Shown here piece after piece: positions 1 to 11,500 of a stretch of 64,000 nt of DNA (positions are counted from its first letter, which is position 1; every line of letters starts with the position of its first letter). A program made the position numbers and the translations under genes. The notes under the pieces are model-generated. The model saw nothing but the letters and a program-made list of their open reading frames with translations, was not told the origin of the DNA and searched no databases. The DNA is from Cryptomeria japonica (lineage: Eukaryota; Streptophyta; Pinopsida; Cupressales; Cupressaceae): contig NC_081414.1 of assembly GCF_030272615.1 (NCBI RefSeq), positions 817,542,396-817,606,395 on the forward strand. Direction: 5' to 3'.

Positions 1-773
1 TTGTTTATTCCACTTATTTACATCTTCTCTAGTAATTCTAACATCGATATTAATATAATTTTTTTTATTAATATTTAATGATACTTCCATATCAACTAAT
101 TTAAAGGAGTGATATTAAAGTAACTAGCAATATAATATAATATTCAATACTATGTTAACCACATGATTAATTGGTAATTTTAAGGATGGACCTTTTACTT
201 TCACAATTTTAAGAAGTATAGAAAATCAAATAGTCTCTCTATTGTATAAAAAATAAAATAAAATAAAATTTAGTCAATAATAATCTTTAATTTATATTAG
301 CATAATACCTCCTTTATATTTATGTATAGAGTTATAAAAGAGAAAGGAAATGCCTATGATTGTGTCCCTATTTCACCGTAGTGGGTGGCAGCCGACAAGA
401 GAACTGTATGGGGTATGAGGCCCTAGAAAGGGTTGTGTACCCTCCTTTATAGATTTATATAATTTTTTTTTAGTCAAACTATGAAGACTTTGTGCATTCA
501 TGTAGGCAAGGCCATCTACGATGAGCCCCTGAGACTTTATGTCTAGCTCTTAGGTTTGTTGTATGATTGATCCATTTAAATTAATGATATGATTTATCTT
601 GATGATTATGCATCTAACCTTTGATACATTTTGTATTGTACATCTAGTTGTGTAAATAGGTATGTAGGTACATGTATCAAGGTGCAATGTTTACTATACA
701 AAAAGTGAACTCGGATAGGAAATGCCATTTTTGTTAATTGAGTATTGTTATAAGCTATTGTTCCAATTAGATT
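1..773. other. AT-rich intergenic flank, no gene seen
   Basis: No coding region, RNA gene or terminal repeat is recognisable. Positions about 360-560 are less AT-rich and may be a worn repeat fragment, but I cannot place it in a family. The segment ends in AGATT (769-773), the left target-site duplication of the LTR element that starts at 774. Confidence 0.6.
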
Positions 774-3700
774 TGTAGTACCCCTACCGTAATCGATTTC
801 TAACCTTGGTTTAATCTTGATTAGTTTATCGTAATATTATGTTATAGTCAGATGTTTGAATTAACGCATAGCTATTGATGTGGTTTCTCACTAGTTGTAT
901 GCTAGTTGTTAGTGTTCTTATTTCGTGGTATTCATCGGGCTAACGCATTCACTAAGTTATTATATATGTATGCATGTATGATCGTTGGTTGCAGGAGATT
1001 TCAGGTACGAAGTCGCATGAGTGCGAGGTTCGTCGTCACCTAGTTTTACAGGTATGAGCATACCCTTGTTAATCCCTAGAGTCGGATTAGGTGGTCGTGA
1101 GACCCTAGTTGACCTTCGTCGTGCTCTAGCAAGCATCGCCAGTCATCGTCGGTAATCCCTTCTTGCTTGGGTTTGTGAGTCATATGTTTGGTTGACCTTC
1201 TCGGTTTGCATGCCTGGTGTGTTTGGTTAATTGATGAATTAGTCCTTAGTAATTTCTTGATTAAATATGCATTTGTGCATTGAAGATTAATGGATAAAAT
1301 TGATTGAGAATTCGTTATGCGATTTTCGTTGTTAATGAATTGCCTGTTTTAAATTGGGAGTAGATTCGATTTTAATGTCTGTTTTTGAATATTAATGCAT
1401 TTATATATGCTGTTGAAAAGAACGTTTTAGATTTTATCGCCATAGAGTTAATTGTGTTCTGTTGGCTTATTTGAATTGAAAGGTTAAATTTGATTATATG
1501 AGAAATTGAATTTTGAATTAAAAAGCAAGTTAATTTGTTGCTAGTTGAAAAGAATTAATTTTTGAGAGTTATTTTGAAATAAAGATTTTTATTCCAAAAA
1601 TAGAGTTTTGGGTCAACTCTTCCATATAACCCAAATATGGACAAATTTGGAAAGGAGGTTGGTTGGAAAGAAATTAAGGAGGTTTTGGGAAGAAACGATG
1701 CTGGATCTGGCAGGTGGGCTCTCCCTCAGCCATACCCGGAATGCGAATTAAGGTAGGATTCTGAACTGGTTATTGGAAATCAATATGATTGTTCATATGA
1801 ATTTGGCTGGAAATTTTAATGGAGATGTGTATTTTTCCCCCTTGCTGTTGAGTGTTTGAAACCCCATTGTGTTTGGGAAGTTGGAATTTTTATCAAACCC
1901 CTCTGCTGGGCGTTTATGGTAATTTTCGGACTGTGTATTTTTGTTAAAAAATAAAAATAAAAATTAATTGTTTTACCCCCCCCACCCCTGTGCGTTTTTA
2001 TCTATTTACCGAACTGTGTGTTCCTATTTTTAAATTTAAAACGTATTGGGTTTTATGGACTGGGCGTTTAATTGTTTTGGGGCGAACTGGTTGTTGGGGT
2101 TTTGTTTTTGTAAAACCATTGTTTGGGGTTGGAGGGCGGGGAGCGGAGCTCCCCCGCTCCTCCTCCCCTCTCCCCTCCCTCGCATGTCCACCGTTTTCCG
2201 CTCGCCCTTGTTTCCCTTGCTCCCCGCGAAGCCTGGTTCTCCGATGGTGGGTGCGGTCGTGGCGGTTGCGGCTCACGGCGGTGGCCGCAGGGCGCCGCGG
2301 CACCTGCGGGCACCACCGCGAGCGCCGCCCACGCCCTTGCCCTGCGGCTAGGGTTAGGGCACGGCCCTCGCCGCGTTCAATGCGTGTTTTTTTTTTTTAA
2401 ATGCTTTTCCTTTTTATAAAAGAGCTTAGTTTTAATTAAATGCATTTCTTTGTTTAAACGTAGTTGTTTTAAACGAAGTTTTAAATGCGTATTCAATGTA
2501 ATGTTTAGTATAAAAAAAAAAAGGGAAGAAAAACATATGATATTTATATCATTTAAAGGAGAGTAATTTTAATGTTGAGTTTAATTAGTTTTAATCTGGA
2601 TTAGGGTGGCATATAGTGGTAAATGATAATTAGATATGGATTTATCTTATAATGGGTTTATAAGTGAATTAATTATTCAATCCCATTTCTCGACTTATGC
2701 TCCTTTCCTGGTTAAGTTTTAAAACTGTTGATTTTCACAATTGAATATTGTTGCTTATATTCTGATTGATCTTGTGCTAGTAAATTGTACCTCCCCTTCT
2801 AGCTGATTAGGGAAGATGGCTATTTGTTGTAGTATTGTTTAAAAATAATAGAGAATAATATGTTATTGGAAGATCGTTGAAATATGAATCTGTAGAGATT
2901 GAATTTAGACCAGTATGGCTATGATGTTTTGTTGGAGATTGAATATCTTATTTTAATTGATAGATTAATGGTTGTCTGAATTTTATTTATATGAATTTGG
3001 TTTAAAACCCATTAGGGCTTAAATTGCCTGTTCAATGCTTGAACCTTAGGAGTTAGAAAACCAAGAACAAATTATCCCTTGATGAGGTAGATAACTGTAA
3101 GTTGTTTCAGATCTTGTAGAAAACTCGATCGATTTTAATGTTTAAATCAATTTGAGGAAATATTGTCCTTCCTGATTATTGTCTTGCGAGTTGAATTACT
3201 GTATTCGCTTTAATTTATGAAATGGCATGTTTTGCTTGTTTAAAAGGACCCTGTCGTATGGATGATTTGGTGTTCCTGTTTCAGTCCTCGAATTTTGAGT
3301 TGACTATGGATTGTGATGTTGACTTAGTTGGTTATATCCTATTTGAGTGAGTCGAATAATGATTCGTGGCTAACCTTAGTTGTCAGGTCTCTAGTTAGAG
3401 TACCGTCAGTAAGTGATTACCCTTGAGTCGTGTTTGACCGGATGATTGTATCTCTCTTCTTGAACTCCGTTCGTCTTACCATGTGTATTCCGTGGTTTGA
3501 GTTCGTCTGAGTTAGTCTAGTGTCGTATGGGAAAGTGGCTTTCGATTGGGGGCCGCGCCCAAAGTGGCTGCTGGATAACCCGTCGAAAGTGAGTCTAATA
3601 AGTGATAACCTAAGTAGATTAGAAAATAATTTATAAATAAGATAATGTGCCTCACACATGGGACGAGTGCTAGCATAGACTCGACATGCTGTGAGAAGGC

Positions 3701-4926
3701 CTGAAATGGCAAACCACCTTCCTTGTCTTCACGAGAGGATGTGTGGGTCCACATGAGGCTTGGATGGGCCGGAAGTTCGGATTAGGTTGCCAGGGTTACC
3801 AGTGTATGGGCCGGGACCTATGAAGACTTGCCATGGTATCCATACCAGGTGGTGTGATGACACTTGTCCCTACGTTCGCTAGTGTGTTGTCGTCTTGTCC
3901 TTTTTTGAGTACCTTTGTGAGTCGTCCTTTGTCGTTGCCCTTGTGAGTATCGGTTTCATGTTAGTCCCTTGGGTGGTGATGGTTCAGTTTTATGGATGCT
4001 CTCATGGACTCTTATGATATTAGCTTTGATTATGTTCAGCTGGATCCTGTTCCTTGTAAGGATCGTTTATGTATTTATTGACCGGTGTGGTCGTTTGTAT
4101 ATTGTTTATGTATCGCCTTGATGGCTGGATTGTATGGTGTAACCTCTTATTCTCTTAACTTTATTATTTATCCGAGGGGGTCTTGCAGTTGAGCAGACCC
4201 GGAGATGTAGCCCTTTAGGGGTGAACTCCGAGATCATTATGGTGTTATGTGGTGTATTCTCTTATGTTTCCTTTATTCAGCTTTATCATGTATGATTGAT
4301 TTATGTTAGAATGGTTAAGTGGATAATGGAATTAACTCTAAATGCTTATATTCAGTTCTATCTTGAATCCATGTGGATCGAATGCATATTTGGTTGAGAT
4401 GCGATTTATCGTAATGCATGTGTGAAATCGTCCTTTAAATGTAATAAGTTGGAATATGGAATAATGTATCTTAGAGTAATAATTATACTCAGTGGTTGTT
4501 AAGGAATTTAAATATGCTTGGAAAGATCTCTTATGTTATGATTAAATCCTAGTGTATTAGAATGTTCGATGTGTGATTTGTAATTTTAAATGAAAAGCTT
4601 GAATGAAGACTATGAATGGTTCTTAATGGATGAATCTTTATTGTGATTTATAATTCCATCTGTTGAAGAAATTATCCTGATTTTGAATTATCTCGTTATT
4701 AAGGTATTCAGTTTTTGGATTAATTGTGTGAGTAAAGTGTATTGTGAAAATTTAAGTAATCTCCTTGGGAAACTCTTTAGGAGTTAGTTGAAGTCTTCCG
4801 CTATGTAATCTGAATCTTTGTTATCTTGTTGCATCTTATGTGTTGTATCTTTAAAAAAAAAAAAATTTGCACTCTATTCTTGTAATTTTGGCTTATCCCT
4901 TCGGGGTTTCCTGGCGGGGCATTACA
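774..4926 (+). repeat. 5' LTR of E1
   Basis: The LTR runs TG...CA and has the conserved blocks of the family in order. A splice-like block lies at about 991-1053 and a GC-rich island at about 2115-2380. TATAAA follows the island at 2415-2420. The block GGGAAAGTGGCTTTCGATTG lies near 3530, a nested hairpin at 4200-4230, and a CCC-TTCG-GGG hairpin at 4897-4906, 20 bases before the LTR end. U3, R and U5 limits cannot be set from sequence alone. The 101-136 codon open frames over the GC island lie in several frames at once and are not genes. Confidence 0.93.
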
Positions 4927-4928
4927 TT

Positions 4929-4940
4929 TGGTATCAGAGC
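4929..4940 (+). other. Primer binding site, tRNA-iMet type (E1)
   Basis: TGGTATCAGAGC begins two bases after the 5' LTR. It matches the standard plant LTR-element primer site complementary to the 3' end of initiator methionine tRNA. Confidence 0.93.
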
Positions 4941-7900
4941 CCATGTTGCAAACATTGGGATCTCTGGTGTCACGTGTGCCCTCTATTTGTGTGAGGAGTA
5001 TCGACCTTATGTGTATGCTTGTCCTCCTTTTGCATGTGAGTGATTGAGCAGACCTTAGCTAGTGTGTAACATGTATGTTCACACCTTGTTTTCGCCTTCT
5101 TGATGTTGGTGTTTGAGTGCTTATTTGTGCATTGTTTGCTTATGGATGTCTTGGTCTACGATTACTCTTATTCTGAAAGAGAGTCGTATGTACCTTCCCT
5201 TATTGAGTGTTGAACTCTTTAGACCAATCCATTTGGGTCGGTCCGTGCTTGTCTTGAATTTGAAAGTGCGAATTGTGTTTGTTTAAGATTATGATTTAGC
5301 TCAATGTTGTCCACTTGAGGGACTAATATGGCAATTATTGAATGCTTACTTTGTAGAAAATTAAATGATCATCACCATTCCTCTCTTCTTCCTGGAAATT
5401 AAATGATTAAGATATGTGTAATTATCTTTGATTTGAGTTTCTTGTTTGAAAGAGAAAAGGGTGTGACTTCTTGAACCCTTGTGTGAGCCTTATGTCGCTC
5501 ATGTTTTTAGATTATTAAAAGGGCTATGGGTTTTAAAAAATTTATTTTGGGTGAATGGGAGAAAACTGTATATGTACGTTTAAAAGAATTCTCCATGTGT
5601 GTTTCGTAGGAGTAGCATGATTAAATTCTACCTTAGTAAGGTGCATTTCTATGCGAATAGTTGAATTATGTGAAACTGCTTGGTTTGTAAAAGTGTTAAA
5701 AAAAAAAGAGCATGTTATTGTAGCTTCGAGAGAATATTAATGTGTTTTCCGAAAGATTGTTTTATGTGTTTCATTAAACCAGTTTGATTTAAGATATATT
5801 TTAGCAAATGCTCCATTGAACTCGCTTTTGGGTATATGAAATTACCTTAATATGTTTAGAAAGTGCGAATGAAAGGCTTGTTTGATGTGCATGCATTAAT
5901 ATGTTTTATTTGGGTAATAGCTCTTTGCGTATCTTTGATCGTAATGTGATCTTCTCTAATAGGTTGCAGATTGTGACATGGGTCTATATTGTATATTATA
6001 CGCAAGTGTTCTTAAGAGGTCTTGCATTATCGAAAAGATTGCCTGTCTTGATCTCTGCTTGTTTGGAAGACTAGAACCTCCTGTTGCAACCATAATTATT
6101 GGAAATGTTTTGTTAGGCTAATTGTCATCCTTCTTAATTGATAGTGAAATGAAAACCGTATAATTGAAATGATGGGCTTATAGTGAGAAATTTAATAATG
6201 TAGCGTGATCTTGTTTGATCTTGCGTGTTTTGTAGGAAATAGTTTGGTTATCAAACTCTCTTCCCTTCTCTTTGCCTAATCATAAGATTTTAGAAATGGT
6301 ATTAAGAGTGCATTGATTTAAATAGAATGTTTATAACACATGTGAAATTGTACTATTGCATTTTGGGCTTCATAGTGATAGATGAAAGTCTTAAGCTTTA
6401 GAAATGAATTTGCTTAGCTAGTAATTTAATTATGAATGCTTAGTGAGATTCGAGAAAGATATAGGAATGATGTTATTTCCTTATGTAATTGTGAATTGTT
6501 AATAATTTTAGTACTTGGATCTAGAGTAAACTTGATTCAGTTATTTATATAGAAAGCATAATTGAAATCTTCCTTGTATAGATGTTAGCGTACTGAAAAG
6601 TACTCCCCGTAAATGTGACTAAACCAGTACTGGTGTAATTGTGTGTATTGTAAGAAACCAGTGCGTATTCTATGTGCCCATGGATTGGTGAAGTAATCAA
6701 CCATGTAGGATATGTTGTTTTTGAGTATGGGAAACCATACTGTTTATGTGATGTTGCTTATTTGTTCCCTACTGAGTACCAAACCTCGGGTTGTGGGTAA
6801 CTCGGTATGTTAAGGGGTAGTATTCAAAGCGACCGTTCCTTGAATAGTATGGATTGGCGTACGAGTAATGTCGGCGCGAAGCGACTTTAGCTTCTCTACT
6901 TCGAGGAATGATATAGTTGTACTTCTAAACTGTATCAAAGGTGTACTCAATACTTTCCCTTTGATGAACCTATGTATAGGTTTATGTGTGTCAGCCTATT
7001 CCTCTTCCTCATTGAGCAGTTTGGATGGTAATTCTTATGTATAGTGATGATATGATTTGGAGGATCCTTTGCCTTGTCTTCATGAAAGGTAGGTTTATTC
7101 ACATGTGCTGCCAGTTAGTATGTGTTGGTGGGCATGTGGGTGGACCATAGTCATGTATACCTCTGACTTACGGCGAGTATCCTTCTAGATACGTCGCTAT
7201 GCGGGATGTGACCTGTGCGTGCTTTTTCCGCGAGGTGCACTACCATGCGGGATACGTCCATTGTGTGTTTTCTCCACTTGGGGTATTGCCATGCCACGTG
7301 ACGACGTGATGCGGGGTGATGTCGAGGTGCACACCGCCATGCCATGTGGATAGTGTGACTATGTCGCACCACATGATGAGCTACTGCAATAGCTAGTCAA
7401 TTGTTCCTTCCTTCCTCGTTGGTGGCTAGATGCTAGTCACACAGTGCTGTTATGTGCAGTTGTGATATTCTTTATATTTCTTTGGGGATCAGCAATTTAT
7501 TTTACCTTGACTTTGAAGGTTTGGCCACGATCTTGTGATCTTTTGCACTTTGATTTGGTGTTGAAATTCTGGATTATTTTCTTACCTTATTGTTGGAATT
7601 GGTGATTTATTATCTTTATTCATCTGTACTTTGGTGGCTGAACTGGTTTATCCTTGTTGTTTTCGTATGCTGGTCTTGTGTTGCAATGTGAATTCCTCTC
7701 CAAGAACGTAGGAGATGGGCTTGGATGAGTGTATACGAGGAAGTAGACGCAAGGAACCTTGAGGATGGGGGTATGTGAGGCTGTGATGCAGCTAGTATCC
7801 ACTACCTACCTATGTGTGGTGACTATCTCTTGGAGGCTAACCACCTTGCACAACAAGGGATATTCACAAAGGTCTTGTATGGAAGGTAGCACCGCTATGG

Positions 7901-8539
7901 TGTGCCTAGCACCATCAAGCCTTTGAGTGAGATATTGGATTTTTTCTGATCATATTGTTGTTCTGAGATCAGGCATTGAGATGCTGATCGTGCATGTTAT
8001 CCTTGACTGAGCATTAGACATGCTCACATGTGGCCTTTTCTGTTATGCATTCTAGTTATGTGGATGGTTATTATTTGTATCATGGAGTAAATTGTGTTAA
8101 CTTGTCACTATGTTATGGGACATAGTCTTTGGAAAGGTTTTCTTATACCTGGCAAGTGTGATCAATTGAGTTATTTATGTTGCTCTTATTTCATGAAAGC
8201 TATTTTGGTTGTAGAAACTGATATTTTGAGCTAGTTCTATGTTATTAAATCTTATGATAAAGATGGATTGGTAAAGGAAATTGATCATTATGGCATGTTG
8301 GCTTGTTATTTTTGGTTGATGATTATAGTAAGTGTTGTTTACCTCTTTGTAATGCTTTAATTTGGTGTAATGAAAGGAAGAAAATTCTTATTTCTCTGCT
8401 ATGATGGTGGATAATTCCTAGAATATTTTATGGAAATTTTTCAATGTGCAATTTGATCTTTGTTGAATGAGTTTCAGGGCTGATGTGTACGACATGTTCT
8501 CCATCTAGCCTTACGACTTCCAGGAGTAAGTCGGAACCT

Positions 8540-8551
8540 AGGGGGGGAGAA
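8540..8551 (+). other. Polypurine tract of E1
   Basis: AGGGGGGGAGAA lies immediately before the TG of the 3' LTR at 8552. It is the expected plus-strand primer for reverse transcription and is nearly identical in E2 (47229-47240), B (54761-54774) and D (62594-62605, reverse). Confidence 0.92.
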
Positions 8552-11500
8552 TGTAGTACCCCTACCGTAATCGATTTCTAACCTTGGTTTAATCTTGATT
8601 AGTTTATCGTAATATTATGTTATAGTCAGATGTTTGAATTAACGCATAGCTATTGATGTGGTTTCTCACTAGTTGTATGCTAGTTGTTAGTGTTCTTATT
8701 TCGTGGTATTCATCGGGCTAACACATTCACTAAGTTATTATATATGTATGCATGTATGATCATTGGTTGCAGGAGATTTCAAGTACGAAGTCGCATGAGT
8801 GCGAGGTTCATCGTCACCTAGTTTTACAGGTATGAGCATACCCTTGTTAATCCCTAGAGTCGGATTAGGTGGTCGTGAGACCCTAGTTGACCTTCATCGT
8901 GCTCTAGCAAGCATCGCCAGTCGTCGTCGGTAATCCCTTCTTGCTTGGGTTTGCGAGTCGTCTGTTTGGTTGACCTTCTCGGTTTGCGTGCCTGGTGTGT
9001 TTGGTTAATTGATGAATTAGTCCTTAGTAATTTCTTGATTAAATATGCATTTGTGCATTGAAGATTAATGGATAAAATTGATTGAGAATTCGTTATGCGA
9101 TTTTCGTTGTTAATGAATTGCCTGTTTTAAATTGGGAGTAGATTCGATTTTAATGTCTGTTTTTGAATATTAATGCATTTATATATGCTGTTGAAAAGAA
9201 CGTTTTAGATTTTATCGCCATAGAGTTAATTGTGTTCTGTTGGCTTATTTGAATTGAAAGGTTAAATTTGATTATATGAGAAATTGAATTTTGAATTAAA
9301 AAGCAAGTTAATTTGTTGCTAGTTGAAAAGAATTAATTTTTGAGAGTTATTTTGAAATAAAGATTTTTATTCCAAAAATAGAGTTTTGGGTCAACTCTTC
9401 CATATAACCCAAATATGGACAAATTTGGAAAGGAGGTTGGTTGGAAAGAAATTAAGGAGGTTTTGGGAAGAAACGATGCTGGATCTGGCAGGTGGGCTCT
9501 CCCTCAGCCATACCCGGAATGCGAATTAAGGTAGGATTCTGAACTGGTTATTGGAAATCAATATGATTGTTCATATGAATTTGGCTGGAAATTTTAATGG
9601 AGATGTGTATTTTTCCCCCTTGCTGTTGAGTGTTTGAAACCCCATTGTGTTTGGGAAGTTGGAATTTTTATCAAACCCCTCTGCTGGGCGTTTATGGTAA
9701 TTTTCGGACTGTGTATTTTTGTTAAAAAATAAAAATAAAAATTAATTGTTTTACCCCCCCCACCCCTGTGCGTTTTTATCTATTTACCGAACTGTGTGTT
9801 CCTATTTTTAAATTTAAAACGTATTGGGTTTTATGGACTGGGCGTTTAATTTTTTTGGGGCGAACTGGTTGTTGGGGTTTTGTTTTTGTAAAACCATTGT
9901 TTGGGGTTGGAGGGCGGGGAGCGGAGCTCCCCCGCTCCTCCTCCCCTCTCCCCTCCCTCGCATGTCCACCGTTTTCCGCTCGCCCTTGTTTCCCTTGCTC
10001 CCCGCGAAGCCTGGTTCTCCGATGGTGGGTGCGGCCGTGGCGGTTGCGGCTCACGGCGGTGGCCGCAGGGCGCCGCGGCACCTGCGGGCACCACCGCGAG
10101 CGCCGCCCACGCCCTTGCCCTGCGGCTAGGGTTAGGGCACGGCCCTCGCCGCGTTCAATGCGTGTTTTTTTTTTTTAAATGCTTTTCCTTTTTATAAAAG
10201 AGCTTAGTTTTAATTAAATGCATTTCTTTGTTTAAACGTAGTTGTTTTAAACGAAGTTTTAAATGCGTATTCAATGTAATGTTTAGTATAAAAAAAAAAA
10301 GGGAAGAAAAACATATGATATTTATATCATTTAAAGGAGAGTAATTTTAATGTTGAGTTTAATTAGTTTTAATCTGGATTAGGGTGGCATATAGTGGTAA
10401 ATGATAATTAGATATGGATTTATCTTATAATGGGTTTATAAGTGAATTAATTATTCAATCCCATTTCTCGACTTATGCTCCTTTCCTGGTTAAGTTTTAA
10501 AACTGTTGATTTTCACAATTGAATATTGTTGCTTATATTCTGATTGATCTTGTGCTAGTAAATTGTACCTCCCCTTCTAGCTGATTAGGGAAGATGGCTA
10601 TTTGTTGTAGTATTGTTTAAAAATAATAGAGAATAATATGTTATTGGAAGATCGTTGAAATATGAATCTGTAGAGATTGAATTTAGACCAGTATGGCTAT
10701 GATGTTTTGTTGGAGATTGAATATCTTATTTTAATTGATAGATTAATGGTTGTCTGAATTTTATTTATATGAATTTGGTTTAAAACCCATTAGGGCTTAA
10801 ATTGCCTGTTCAATGCTTGAACCTTAGGAGTTAGAAAACCAAGAACAAATTATCCCTTGATGAGGTAGATAACTGTAAGTTGTTTCAGATCTTGTAGAAA
10901 ACTTGATCGATTTTAATGTTTAAATCAATTTGAGGAAATATTGTCCTTCCTGATTATTGTCTTGCGAGTTGAATTACTGTATTCGCTTTAATTTATGAAA
11001 TGGCATGTTTTGCTTGTTTAAAAGGACCCTGTCGTATGGATGATTTGGTGTTCCTGTTTCAGTCCTCGAATTTTGAGTTGACTATGGATTGTGATGTTGA
11101 CTTAGTTGGTTATATCCTATTTGAGTGAGTCGAATAATGATTCGTGGCTAACCTTAGTTGTCAGGTCTCTAGTTAGAGTACCGTCAGTAAGTGATTACCC
11201 TTGAGTCGTGTTTGACCGGATGATTGTATCTCTCTTCTTGAACTCCGTTCGTCTTACCATGTGTATTCTGTGGTTTGAGTTCGTCTGAGTTAGTCTAGTG
11301 TCGTATGGGAAAGTGGCTTTCGATTGGGGGCCGCACCCAAAGTGGCTGCTGGATAACCCGTCGAAAGTGAGTCTAATAAGTGATAACCTAAGTAGATTAG
11401 AAAATAATTTATAAATAAGATAATGTGCCTCACACATGGGACGAGTGCTAGCATAGACTCGACATGCTGTGAGAAGGCCTGAAATGGCAAACCACCTTCC

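Larger units (their letters stand above)
4927..8551 (+). other. Non-coding internal domain of E1
   Basis: This is about 3.6 kb between the LTRs. No coding similarity is visible; the only open frames are 60- and 73-codon minus-strand ones that lie in non-coding repeats. The same sequence, in the same order, forms the interior of E2 (43549-47240), of B in more diverged form (51460-54774), and the visible part of D (62594-64000, reverse). A GC-rich repeat domain lies at about 7150-7375. The last 40 bases hold a CGACTT/AAGTCG stem (8514-8533) and the polypurine tract. Preservation across copies without an open frame points to RNA-level or cis function. Confidence 0.8.

Noticed and set aside
2347-2358. 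Telomere or interstitial telomeric repeat
   Set aside because: Only one to two copies of AGGGTTAG-type sequence are present per LTR, inside a GC island; no telomeric tract.
1990-2419. Open frames of 82-136 codons over the E1 GC island, repeated at 9768-10197
   Set aside because: They overlap in four or five frames on both strands, coincide with the GC-rich island of the LTR, and the equivalents in E2, E3 and D are not collinear proteins. Absence of stops follows from GC content.
3417-3754. 80-codon minus-strand frames repeated at 11195, 42066 and 49972
   Set aside because: They recur because the LTR is repeated. Solo LTR E3 and element D have the same DNA with broken frames, so conservation is at DNA or RNA level.
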